Below are positions 28,771 through 37,155 of a stretch of 64,000 bases of DNA, in pieces. Below the pieces are notes generated by a model that saw only the letters and a program-made list of their open reading frames with translations, made no database searches and had not been told where the DNA came from. The stretch is from contig CAYZUS010000008.1 in assembly GCA_964481885.1 (NCBI GenBank), positions 14,066 through 78,065 on the forward strand, read 5' to 3'. A program made the position numbers and the translations under genes. The first letter of the stretch is position 1. Each line of letters opens with the position of its first letter. This stretch comes from Fen731 sp964481885 (GTDB lineage Bacteria; Actinomycetota; Humimicrobiia; Humimicrobiales; Humimicrobiaceae).

Positions 28771-31194
28771 ATGTCAGAAAAAATCGATCGAAACTCAGAG
28801 GTTTTACCAGAAGTAGACTACAGCGCCTCTGACAGAAAAATAAAAAAAGAAATAAAACCCGGTAAATCCAAATTTGTTGAGCCCGGACCCGAAGGGTTAA
28901 AGCCTGATGAACCCAAATCCGGCACATCCACAAATGGAGGGGTAAAACCTGGCTCGTTCATAATTAATGGGGCCAAATCCGGAGAAGATATAAACAATGG
29001 AGACAAATTCGTTAAACCAAGTCGCTGGAGGCCAAAGCTCGGCAATCTCAGCACTGCAAGACTAAAACCCGGTGTGGAAAAATCCGGTGAAACAAAATCA
29101 GGCGATTCTAACTCAGCTGAATTAAAACCAGGCGACCCTAAATCCGGTGGACCTAAATCCGGTGGACCCAAACCCCCAAAAAACAACAGGTGGACAAGGC
29201 TAAGAACATACCAGAAGTTCCTTATAATATTCTTTTCAACCATACTTTTTCTTGGAGCCTGTGGCACTGGCGGTTTTTTCTATTACCTGGACTCTCTTAA
29301 CAAGACTTTAAGCTCAGGTACAACTACACAGATACAAAATGTACTTGCACCTGTTGAGACTGCTGCCGAGAAAACCATGGATGCACCGGTTACCATACTG
29401 CTGCTCGGCAGGGATACCAGGGATGCTGAGACCGAACAGGGAAGAGCAGACACAATAATGCTCCTTCATATTGATCCGGCAGCGAAAAGCGCTTCGCTGC
29501 TTTCCATTCCAAGGGACACCCTGGTTGATATTCCGGGGTATGGCCAGGATAAAATAAATGCCGCATACGCTTATGGCGGGGAAGAGCTGATGATAAAGAC
29601 CGTTTCAATTTTTCTGGATGCAGTAATAAACCACTATGCAACAATAGACTTTGAGGGTTTTGTCAAACTTGTTGATGAGCTTGGAGGCGTTGATGTAACA
29701 ATTGACAGGCCAATAATCGATCCCAAGACCAATGCCTATATCGCCGCAGGAAATCACCACTTTACCGGCGAACAGGCGCTCTCATTTACCAGGAGCAGGT
29801 CTACAGAATTCGGTGACATAGGAAGGATCCAGCGCCAGCAGCTGATTTTCAAAGAACTTATAAAGCAAAAACTTGATATTAAATATATTTCCAATATAAA
29901 AGGATACTTAACCATCCTGATAGATAATATACGCACAGACATGGACCTGCTCACTATTATGTCATATGCCAAATCGGCGCTTTCATTCGGGACAGATAAT
30001 ATAAGCTCTGCAATAATACCATCCCGCCCCGACTGGACAGACAATGGGACCGTAAGTGTACAGATTCCTGACACGGAAGAAGCCAGGGCAATGTGGCAGA
30101 GAATAATATTTAACCAGCCCACAAGCACTTATGGAATAGAATATACCGGAGGCACAGAGAATATCCCGGAATCAATGAGCAAGGATAAAATTTATATAAC
30201 AAAAATCAAAGTAAAAAACACAGGGGCAACCGCATGGGAAAGAGGCGGCAATGCACCATTTTACTTAAGTTATCACTGGATAGACTTTGACAGCAAGAAA
30301 TCAATTATATTTGACGGGGAAAGGTCACTTCTTGTCAAGGATAAAATCCTGCCTGGTGAAGAAGTTGAAATGGATTTAAAAATAAAGGCGCCTGACACAC
30401 CCGGCAATTATATTCTGCAGGTGGATATGGTGCATGAAGGACTTACCTGGTTTTCTTACCAGGGAGTACCGCCTCTTGAAAAATATGTGTCCGTAAATAT
30501 TGATTACGCTGCAGCCTATGATGACATGGGCACTACCCCTAATAAGGTTGCTCCCGGGCAGCAGTTTACAGCTCAGGTAAAAGTGACCAATAACGGGTTT
30601 ATGGAGTGGATAAACAAGGCAGAAGACAGGATCGATCTGGGGGCCCACTGGTATAACAGGGACACAAGGGAAGTAGTTATATATGATGCAGACAGCGGGG
30701 AGCTGCCAAACAATGTAAATCACGGAGAGTCGGCAACTGTAAACATAATAATTACAGCACCCCAAAAGGCCGGAAGATATGTGCTTGCCTATGACCTTGT
30801 TCACGAAACTGTCACCTGGTTTTCCCAGCAGGGAGTTATTCCAATGGAAATAAATATTGATGTGGGATATACGCTTGACACATCTCTTGTAAAAAAGACA
30901 ACCGTTTTTGTTTATAATGGAAGCGTTGTCGCAGGAGCAGCAACAAAAGTCGCTGGTTATCTTTCAAAATATGGTTTTAAGATAAGTGGAAAGGCTAATG
31001 CAAAAACGAGTGACTTTGAAAAGACCCTTGTAATATACAAACCGGATAAATCGTCAAATGCAGAGCAAATGGCAATGATACTAAACAGCTATCAGCTCGA
31101 ACCTTATAGCGAAACATGGGCAGGGTACGATTCCGGAGCTGACATTATTATAATACTTGGCAAGGATGTCGAGGAAAATATGAAATGGCAGTAG
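28771..31194 (+). CDS. LytR-CpsA-Psr (LCP) cell-wall polymer transferase with two Ig-like domains and LytR_C domain
   Basis: An 807-residue type II membrane protein likely to attach anionic or capsular polymers to peptidoglycan. A roughly 145-residue cytoplasmic N-terminus is rich in Lys, Pro, Gly and Ser, with KSGGPKSGGPKPP-type repeats. Then come a membrane helix (about 149-172) and the LCP domain (about 195-360: LLLGRDTRD, SIPRDTLVDIPG, DFEGFVKLVDELGGVDV, FTRSRSTEFGDIGRIQRQQ). Two repeated beta-sandwich domains follow (about 450-575 and 580-705, each with a HE.(L/V)TWFS.QGV motif). The end is a LytR_C domain (VYNGSVVAGAATKVAGYL). It precedes CapD and priming-transferase genes, so all three probably serve one surface polymer. 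Confidence 0.92.
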   Translation: MSEKIDRNSEVLPEVDYSASDRKIKKEIKPGKSKFVEPGPEGLKPDEPKSGTSTNGGVKPGSFIINGAKSGEDINNGDKFVKPSRWRPKLGNLSTARLKPGVEKSGETKSGDSNSAELKPGDPKSGGPKSGGPKPPKNNRWTRLRTYQKFLIIFFSTILFLGACGTGGFFYYLDSLNKTLSSGTTTQIQNVLAPVETAAEKTMDAPVTILLLGRDTRDAETEQGRADTIMLLHIDPAAKSASLLSIPRDTLVDIPGYGQDKINAAYAYGGEELMIKTVSIFLDAVINHYATIDFEGFVKLVDELGGVDVTIDRPIIDPKTNAYIAAGNHHFTGEQALSFTRSRSTEFGDIGRIQRQQLIFKELIKQKLDIKYISNIKGYLTILIDNIRTDMDLLTIMSYAKSALSFGTDNISSAIIPSRPDWTDNGTVSVQIPDTEEARAMWQRIIFNQPTSTYGIEYTGGTENIPESMSKDKIYITKIKVKNTGATAWERGGNAPFYLSYHWIDFDSKKSIIFDGERSLLVKDKILPGEEVEMDLKIKAPDTPGNYILQVDMVHEGLTWFSYQGVPPLEKYVSVNIDYAAAYDDMGTTPNKVAPGQQFTAQVKVTNNGFMEWINKAEDRIDLGAHWYNRDTREVVIYDADSGELPNNVNHGESATVNIIITAPQKAGRYVLAYDLVHETVTWFSQQGVIPMEINIDVGYTLDTSLVKKTTVFVYNGSVVAGAATKVAGYLSKYGFKISGKANAKTSDFEKTLVIYKPDKSSNAEQMAMILNSYQLEPYSETWAGYDSGADIIIILGKDVEENMKWQ

Positions 31195-31207
31195 GCCATG
31201 GAAATTG

Positions 31208-31222
31208 TGCTATAATTACCTT
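31208..31222 (+). promoter_or_regulatory. Candidate leaderless extended -10 promoter of the CapD-type gene
   Basis: TGC followed by TATAAT (31211-31216), ending six bases before the ATG at 31223. No ribosome site lies between. It is an extended -10 element placed to start transcription at the ATG. Confidence 0.55.
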
Positions 31223-33133
31223 ATGAGAAAAAGTTCATCATTAAAAATAATCAGGCTGTTTATATTTGACATATTTATTGTCTTTTCATCCTTTATAATA
31301 TCCTTTTTTCTAAGGGGTGTTATAAATGTTACGGCTGATACCGAAGTTTTTTCAAGATATGCAAACTTCATCCTCTTTTATGTGATTGTAATCTTTATAA
31401 TAAAACTTCCAATGTATGCTATTTTTGGAATGTACAGGAGGGTTTGGAAGTACGCCAGCATAAAAGACATGCTTGCCATCGTCGAGGCATCCGCTCTTGG
31501 CACTATCGTTATGGGTGTGGTTTTTTATGGGTTGAGCCAGCCCTTTCCGTGGTTTGGCAGCACTTTTTCCCTGCCATATTTTCCAAGAAGTATTCTGATT
31601 ATTGATTTTTTAATCTCATTTCTGCTTGTAATAATTTCCAGGTTTTCTGAAAGATTATTTAACGAACTGAAATTCGGGCGTCCCGGAATCAGGAAAAGAG
31701 TATTAATCTGCGGGGCGGGAGATGCCGGTGAAATGATAGTCAGGGAGATGATAAGGCAGAGAAACAGTGAATATATACCGGTCGGTTTCCTGGATGACGA
31801 TGCTTCAAAATTAAAGCACCAGATACATGGCGTAAGGGTGCTTGACAGAATATCGCAGCTCGAGGAAGTGGCGGTCAGGCTTTCAATTGATGAAATAATC
31901 ATAGCAATTCCTTCCGCCCCGGGCAAACTCAGAAAGGAAATTGCTTTCAGGGCAAAAGAAATCGGCGTTGCATGCAAAACGCTGCCAAGCCTCTATGAAG
32001 TTATAGATGGCAAGGTCTACCTTTACCAGGTAAGGGATATTGATATTGAAGACATACTTGGCCGAACCCCGATACATATCCAGACTCCGGCAGTATTATC
32101 AGAAATCAAAGATAAGGTCATCCTTATAACCGGGGCCGGCGGCTCAATAGGTTCAGAAATCTGCAGGCAGGTCATCAGGTTTAACCCAGGCAAAATGGTA
32201 CTTGTTGACAATACGGAAAACAACCTTTTTTTAATTGAGCAGGAGCTTGCCAATGAGTTCGGGTTTTCATCCATTGTCCCATGTGTTGCTGATATCAGGG
32301 ACAAGCAGGCGATGAAAAGCATATTTAAAAAATACAAGCCGTTTATAGTGTTTCATGCTGCCGCCTACAAACATGTGTCACTTATGCAGCTAAATCCGGA
32401 GGCAGCAATACAGAATAACTTCATGGGGACAAAGACCATTGCAAAGCTTGCCATAGAGAACAACGTTTCCCGATTTGTGATGCTTTCGACAGACAAAGCA
32501 GTAAACCCAAAAAGCATAATGGGCGTATCAAAGCTTTTGGCTGAGAAATATCTGCAGGGGCTTTCCAGGGTGGATGGTACCAAGTTTATGATTGTGAGGT
32601 TTGGAAATGTGCTCGGCAGCAAAGGAAGTGTTGTGCCATTGTTTAAGGAGCAGATCAGAGCCGGAGGTCCTATCAAGATCACTCATCCTGACATGAAACG
32701 CTATTTTATGACAATACCTGAAGCTGCGCAGCTGGTTATACAATCATGTGTCATGGGCGGCGGCGGCGAGATATACGTTTTGGACATGGGAGAGCAGATA
32801 AGCATTCTTGATCTGGCAAATAATATGATTGAGCTTTACGGAATGGTGCCGGGAAAAGATATAGAAATAGTATTTACCGGTCCCAAGCATGGCGAGAAGT
32901 TAAACGAAGAGCTTGTGGCAGACAATGAAGTCCTTGTGGAGACTGATTTTAAATATATTTTTGAAGCCAGGAATAATGGCATGGAACATGATATTTCAAA
33001 AGAGCAGCTCATCAACATCCTTTTTAGCATTGAAAGAGAAATGCAGATGTATGATTACAGCAACCTTTTCAAGGATATACGAAGAGTGATCCCGGATTTT
33101 GATGAAACCGAAGTCTGGTACAGATGGGACTAG
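31223..33133 (+). CDS. Membrane nucleotide-sugar dehydratase/epimerase (CapD/WbpM/PglF family)
   Basis: A polysaccharide biosynthesis protein acting on UDP-GlcNAc-type sugars, probably as a 4,6-dehydratase. It has four N-terminal membrane helices and a CoA-binding-like Rossmann segment (LICGAGDAGEMIVREM). The SDR catalytic domain starts at VILITGAGGSIGSEICRQ; it has FHAAAYKHV and MLSTDKAVNPKSIMGVSK, the substituted active site of this family. I start at ATG 31223; an in-frame TTG at 31205 lies inside the promoter-like element. It is followed closely by a priming sugar transferase, a common pairing for capsule or glycoprotein glycan synthesis. Confidence 0.93.
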   Translation: MRKSSSLKIIRLFIFDIFIVFSSFIISFFLRGVINVTADTEVFSRYANFILFYVIVIFIIKLPMYAIFGMYRRVWKYASIKDMLAIVEASALGTIVMGVVFYGLSQPFPWFGSTFSLPYFPRSILIIDFLISFLLVIISRFSERLFNELKFGRPGIRKRVLICGAGDAGEMIVREMIRQRNSEYIPVGFLDDDASKLKHQIHGVRVLDRISQLEEVAVRLSIDEIIIAIPSAPGKLRKEIAFRAKEIGVACKTLPSLYEVIDGKVYLYQVRDIDIEDILGRTPIHIQTPAVLSEIKDKVILITGAGGSIGSEICRQVIRFNPGKMVLVDNTENNLFLIEQELANEFGFSSIVPCVADIRDKQAMKSIFKKYKPFIVFHAAAYKHVSLMQLNPEAAIQNNFMGTKTIAKLAIENNVSRFVMLSTDKAVNPKSIMGVSKLLAEKYLQGLSRVDGTKFMIVRFGNVLGSKGSVVPLFKEQIRAGGPIKITHPDMKRYFMTIPEAAQLVIQSCVMGGGGEIYVLDMGEQISILDLANNMIELYGMVPGKDIEIVFTGPKHGEKLNEELVADNEVLVETDFKYIFEARNNGMEHDISKEQLINILFSIEREMQMYDYSNLFKDIRRVIPDFDETEVWYRWD

Positions 33134-33146
33134 GTATAAAATGATT

Positions 33147-33180
33147 TTGATTCAGGCGGATTTTGTTTTATAATTTTCCC
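33147..33180 (+). promoter_or_regulatory. Candidate leaderless promoter of the priming transferase gene
   Basis: TTGATT at 33147-33152 and TATAAT at 33169-33174 are separated by 16 bp. The -10 box ends six bases before the ATG at 33181. No ribosome site is present, so a leaderless transcript is predicted. Confidence 0.55.
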
Positions 33181-33753
33181 ATGTTGTACAAGTTTTTAAA
33201 GAGAAGCTTTGATATTATTTTTTCAATTCTGCTTTTTATTTTGCTTATCCCATTTTGGATTTTAATTCCTTTGTTAATAAAAATCGACTCACCTGGCCGT
33301 GTTGTTTACACGCAAAAAAGGGTGGGACTTTACAGCGGCTATTTCACAATATACAAATTCCGTTCAATGAGGGAGGGTACACCCGATATTCCCACTGATG
33401 AAGTCAAAAACCAGGAGAAGCTAAACACCAGATTTGGCAAATTTATACGGCGGGTAAGCATTGATGAAATCCCCCAGCTCTACAATATCTTAAAAGGCGA
33501 GATGAGCTTTGTCGGACCGCGTCCCGCGCTTTACAATCAGGAACTGCTTATAAGTCTTCGCAAAGAACAGGGAGTAGACAGGGTCAAGCCGGGTGTTACG
33601 GGGCTTGCCCAGATTAGCGGGAGGGATGCCCTCTCAATTCCTCAAAAAGTTCAGTATGACAGCCTGTATGTAAAAAAAGCATCATTTCTATATGACATGA
33701 AAATACTCTTCCTGACAGTATTTGCGGCGCTCGGCGGCAAAGGGGCCAATTAA
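33181..33753 (+). CDS. Priming sugar transferase (polyprenyl-phosphate sugar-1-phosphate transferase, PglC/WbaP type)
   Basis: A 190-residue monotopic phosphoglycosyl transferase that loads the first sugar onto undecaprenyl phosphate. It starts LYKFLKRSFDIIFSILLF (re-entrant membrane helix), then VYTQKRVGLYSGYFTIYKFR. The catalytic Asp-Glu dyad lies in SIDEIPQLYNIL and is followed by SFVGPRPAL. The end KPGVTGLAQISGR is typical. It has the short PglC-like form without extra N-terminal helices. It acts with the upstream dehydratase. Confidence 0.94.
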   Translation: MLYKFLKRSFDIIFSILLFILLIPFWILIPLLIKIDSPGRVVYTQKRVGLYSGYFTIYKFRSMREGTPDIPTDEVKNQEKLNTRFGKFIRRVSIDEIPQLYNILKGEMSFVGPRPALYNQELLISLRKEQGVDRVKPGVTGLAQISGRDALSIPQKVQYDSLYVKKASFLYDMKILFLTVFAALGGKGAN

Positions 33754-33906
33754 ACAAAAAGTCGCTGCCTGCTTCAATCAGCTCTCCTTTTGCCTTATTT
33801 AAAAAGCATCTAAAGACCAGTTATTTAATTTCTTTATTTTTTATCGCTGGCCGAGACTATATTTATAACACTTATTACATTTGTTAAAAGTACCAACTCT
33901 TATCAA

Positions 33907-34320
33907 TCATATAAGAATATCAAAATATTCAAAACCTTTAGGGACCACAACATTAAAGTGCTTTCTATCCAGAGTCAGTATCTTATTTGTCCCAAGTCTT
34001 TCAGAAATGGCAATGATTGCACTATCACAATATCCCAGGTTTAAGTCTTTGTATTTTTCAAGCAGCTCAACTATTCTTGCCAGGTCCTCGAATTGAACAG
34101 GCTCGAAAATAAAGTTTGTCTCAATGATTTCATTTATAAAGCTTATTTCAAATTTACCTCCGAACCTGGTGTTTAAGATATAGCAGGCCTCTGTAACGAC
34201 AGTCGAAGGAATAATATACAGATTATCCTCAGTTAATAATAATTCTTTTAGTTGTGTGTTTGATGGATGTCTTCTGTCAAACACTGCAATTACTGCACAG
34301 GTGTCAACCATTACTATCAA
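33907..34320 (-). CDS. PIN-domain toxin (VapC-like)
   Basis: A 137-residue putative ribonuclease. The acidic residues of the PIN fold are visible: Asp in MVDTCAVIAV, Glu in TEACYIL, Asp in LGYCDSAIIAI and Asp in LTLDRKHF. It starts at a TTG directly after the antitoxin stop codon. The ribosome site GGGGAGG lies in the antitoxin's last codons, which decides this start over the ATG three codons later. The gene pair is a VapBC-type toxin-antitoxin module. Confidence 0.88.
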   Translation of the reverse strand: MIVMVDTCAVIAVFDRRHPSNTQLKELLLTEDNLYIIPSTVVTEACYILNTRFGGKFEISFINEIIETNFIFEPVQFEDLARIVELLEKYKDLNLGYCDSAIIAISERLGTNKILTLDRKHFNVVVPKGFEYFDILI

Positions 34321-34560
34321 TTAATCCTCCCCAAAACCACTTTCTTTTAAATATTCCTCAATATTGTCTGCAAAATGCGGGTCTCCACTGTCAACCATGC
34401 CTATTATTTCCATCTTTTTCTTTGGAGCTAATTTTGCGACATATTCAGTCGCAGCTTCCTGAATTAAAAAATTCATGGGTTTTTTGGTAGCAGCAGAAAT
34501 AGCTTTTAACTTTAACATTATTTCCCTGTCTAAAAGAACAGAAGTCCTATCCTTCTCCAA
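34321..34560 (-). CDS. Ribbon-helix-helix antitoxin (VapB/CopG-like)
   Basis: A 79-residue protein that opens with an Arc/CopG-type strand and helix (RTSVLLDREIMLKLKAIS, MNFLIQEAATEYVA) and ends in an acidic tail that could wrap the toxin. It starts at a TTG behind AAGGAGG. Its stop codon abuts the PIN toxin start, so the two are translationally coupled. Confidence 0.83.
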   Translation of the reverse strand: MEKDRTSVLLDREIMLKLKAISAATKKPMNFLIQEAATEYVAKLAPKKKMEIIGMVDSGDPHFADNIEEYLKESGFGED

Positions 34561-34638
34561 AATACCAGCCTCCTTATCGTTAAAATCTGTTACCCCTTAC
34601 TTATAAGCTTTATATCAGCAATGCTGCAGATAGGGGAT

Positions 34639-34680
34639 ATAATTATTATTATTAATATTAATATTAAAAATAATAATACT
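34639..34680. repeat. AT-only microsatellite-like tract
   Basis: About 40 bases of ATT/AAT repeats (ATTATTATTATTAATATT and related) lie in the spacer between the VapBC module and the phosphoesterase lipoprotein. They can form a weak AT hairpin. No gene function is apparent. Confidence 0.5.
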
Positions 34681-34818
34681 CAAGTCTTTTCATTATTTTG
34701 TTTATAGCCAATTGAAATGATCTATTCTCATCCAAATAAAAATATCTGATTTTAATATTGATTTTTATTAATCCAAGTTAATCTTTTGATGATTAAACTT
34801 TATACAGATTTACATGTG

Positions 34819-34833
34819 TGGTATTTTTACTTT
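34819..34833 (+). promoter_or_regulatory. Candidate leaderless extended -10 promoter of the phosphoesterase lipoprotein
   Basis: TGG followed by TATTTT (34822-34827), ending six bases before the ATG at 34834. No ribosome site is present. The geometry equals that of the promoters at 31208 and 33147. Confidence 0.45.
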
Positions 34834-36177
34834 ATGAGAAAAATTGCTCTAAGAGAAATGATCACGAAGATAAGTATAATGTCGGTTACTATATTGGTGG
34901 CCGCTTCCGGAATTACTGGGTGCCGGGCAACTTCGAATGTATCCTGGACCGATTTAAATGATACAGCTGCGGCAGCACAGCACTCCGGCTCTGACAGCGG
35001 CAGCAGCCAGGAAGAAGAGACATCAGGGAATACTTCAGTAGGCAATGAAAACAATTCTTCTGGCGAATCAACAGGTAACAACCAGGCAAATGACGAAAAT
35101 GAGACTTCAACAGGAATTGAAAGCAGCAGCCAGACTGGAACAGGAGATAAAACTTCGTCTGAATCTGCAGGCAGCAATGAAAGCAGTGCCGAAAATGAAT
35201 CTGCAGTTGCCTCCGAAAGCAGTAATGAGAGCGGCACTACAGTTGATGAAAATAAAATACTGCTGACATTTGTCATCTCCGGGGACAACAGGCCCGAAAG
35301 CAATGAAGAACCACAGCCGGAAGTATTTTCCAAACTTTTGAAATATATAAAACTGCAAAACCCTGCTTTTTATATAAACACCGGGGATGTCATCATGGGC
35401 AATACTGAAAATGAAAATGTAATCAAAAGACAGTTTTCTGATTACCTTGATGAATTAAAAAATCTGGGTGTTATAAATTTTATTGCCCCCGGAAACCATG
35501 ATGTTGCCAACGACATGTCGAGAAAATATTTTTTGGAATGGGTACAAAAGCCAGCTTTCGATAATGCTGCATTGGCAGACATAGAAATCAATCCAGTTTT
35601 ACCGGGCCAGGAGCTTTCAGGGGAAAATTCACAACAAGCAGCAAACGACGAAACTAAAATAGAAAATGACACCGCAAAAAACAGCTTTTACTATTATTTC
35701 GAACAAAGCGGAACTTATTTTGTAATAATAAACGCTTACGAAAAAGGTTATTGGGGACTGGTACAGGGAGACCAGCTTTTATGGCTCGAGCAATTGCTTG
35801 AAAAATTAAAGGACAAACCGGTCCTTATATTTATGCACACGCCGCCATACTCAGTTTTAAATCCAGACTGCATAACAGACGGCAGTCTGCATGTTGGCTT
35901 TTCAGACAGGGAAAACCAGGACAATATAAGAGCTTTGTTTGCCAGATATAAAGTGGACGCAGTATTTTGCGGCCATGAGCATTTATACGACAAGCAGAAA
36001 CATGACGGTGTCGAATATATAATTACCGGAGGCAGTGGTTCTTTGCTGTACGCGCCTGCAGACAAAGGCGGTTTTTATCATTTCATAAAAGTTCAGGTTA
36101 AGACTAAAAGCTGGACAATGGATGTAATAGACAGTTCCGGCAATAAGGTATATACAGAAGAGATATTATTTAATTAG
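34834..36177 (+). CDS. Lipoprotein metallophosphoesterase with Ser/Glu/Asn-rich linker
   Basis: An exported calcineurin-like phosphoesterase of about 447 residues. From the ATG at 34834 the signal peptide runs to a lipobox, GITGC, so it is lipid-anchored outside the cell. A linker of about 110 residues made mainly of Ser, Glu, Asn, Gly and Thr follows. The catalytic domain has SGDNR, YINTGDVIMGN, APGNHDVAND, FMHTPPYS and FCGHEHLYD, all metal-site motifs, ending in a TGGSGS segment. It resembles bacterial purple-acid-phosphatase-like proteins; the substrate is unknown. Its stop overlaps the convergent nucleotidyltransferase gene by 8 bp. Confidence 0.88.
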   Translation: MRKIALREMITKISIMSVTILVAASGITGCRATSNVSWTDLNDTAAAAQHSGSDSGSSQEEETSGNTSVGNENNSSGESTGNNQANDENETSTGIESSSQTGTGDKTSSESAGSNESSAENESAVASESSNESGTTVDENKILLTFVISGDNRPESNEEPQPEVFSKLLKYIKLQNPAFYINTGDVIMGNTENENVIKRQFSDYLDELKNLGVINFIAPGNHDVANDMSRKYFLEWVQKPAFDNAALADIEINPVLPGQELSGENSQQAANDETKIENDTAKNSFYYYFEQSGTYFVIINAYEKGYWGLVQGDQLLWLEQLLEKLKDKPVLIFMHTPPYSVLNPDCITDGSLHVGFSDRENQDNIRALFARYKVDAVFCGHEHLYDKQKHDGVEYIITGGSGSLLYAPADKGGFYHFIKVQVKTKSWTMDVIDSSGNKVYTEEILFN

Positions 36178-36727
36178 TGCCTTCTATTAATCTTTTAAAT
36201 TCGACCAGAAAGTTTTTTACTTCCAGTGCATTATCAAATTCTTTTAACCATTTTTCAATATATTTAGTGTCAATATCAGGGTTTTTTAAATAAATTATTC
36301 TTGCGTCCTCAATATCTCTTGCGCGTCCTGCAAATATTTTGTGTATCAGCAGGTCTTCCACAGTTGCAAAACTGATTACTTTATCTTTTATAATGACTTT
36401 GTTTGCTTTGTTAATTGCTTGTCTTTCGTAGGGTGTCTGGGAAAAAATAAAGTCGACTCTTATTTTTAAATCCAGGTCTTCTACAGGCAAAACATAAGTC
36501 TTGTTAACAAATTCAGTGGGATTTTCGGGCAAAGGCTTTAAATTATAAAGTGATAAGTTTTTTAAAACTAATTCAAGTTTATCAATATCAATACCAAGTG
36601 TTATATCTATATCCCTGGTTAACCTGGGCTCACCATATAGCAGTACGGCTTGTCCGCCAATTATCATGTATGGAATAGATAAAGCACTTAAGAAATTTGA
36701 AATTTTAATTAAGGTTTCTTCAAACAT
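36170..36727 (-). CDS. Nucleotidyltransferase (AbiEii/DUF6036-like), putative toxin
   Basis: A 185-residue protein with the polymerase-beta-type motif IIGGQAVLLYGEPRLTRDID followed by ITL: the GG and DxD residues bind nucleotide and metal. A third acidic segment is in LKIRVDFIF. The later motif FATVEDLLIHKIFAGRARDIEDA resembles AbiEii and related toxin-antitoxin nucleotidyltransferases. Its start overlaps the small upstream gene by 19 bp, as in a two-gene addiction or abortive-infection module. Confidence 0.82.
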   Translation of the reverse strand: MFEETLIKISNFLSALSIPYMIIGGQAVLLYGEPRLTRDIDITLGIDIDKLELVLKNLSLYNLKPLPENPTEFVNKTYVLPVEDLDLKIRVDFIFSQTPYERQAINKANKVIIKDKVISFATVEDLLIHKIFAGRARDIEDARIIYLKNPDIDTKYIEKWLKEFDNALEVKNFLVEFKRLIEGTN

Positions 36728-36957
36728 GAGTTCAAAATTTTAGCCAGTCTTATATTAACGTCAATACCTTCCATAGGGTTTTCTCCGGGAATGACACCAA
36801 GCAAAAGGGCCTCTTTGTAAAGGCTCTCATAAATCTGGAGCTTCTCTTCATAGCTGAGTTTTCTTTTTTTTAAATAATTGTTCTCAAAATTTTGAAAAAC
36901 TTTTTGGTTTTTTATCATCTCGGTTAAATCAGAGTAAATTTTTAAATCAACAGTCAA
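36709..36957 (-). CDS. Small helical partner of the nucleotidyltransferase (putative antitoxin)
   Basis: An 82-residue charged, probably all-helical protein (YEEKLQIYESLYKEALLLG). I do not recognise a named family. It overlaps the nucleotidyltransferase by 19 bp and lies upstream on the same strand, the usual place of an antitoxin. The assigned start is a TTG without a clear ribosome site, so the true start may lie downstream. Confidence 0.6.
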   Translation of the reverse strand: MTVDLKIYSDLTEMIKNQKVFQNFENNYLKKRKLSYEEKLQIYESLYKEALLLGVIPGENPMEGIDVNIRLAKILNSCLKKP

Positions 36958-37155
36958 TGGTTAACTGTCTATAATATTACCATTCTACAATAAATAAAAA
37001 TATATGGGCGTACATTTTACTAAGACAGCTGGTCAGCATAAAGGTGGCTGCTCATATTATACTAATTCAAAGATGTTGTGGTTAGTAAATATAAGAATCT
37101 TGCAGATACGCCATTTCATAATATTTATCTGTTTCTGGGCAAGATCCAAGCTGTT

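Noticed and set aside
28616..28816. Small plus-strand reading frame before the LCP gene
   Set aside because: No ribosome site, overlaps the LCP promoter and start, and resembles nothing known to me.
28818..29267. Minus-strand reading frame of 149 codons rich in Pro, Gly and Leu
   Set aside because: It is the reverse complement of the low-complexity N-terminus of the LCP gene and has no ribosome site or homology that I recognise.
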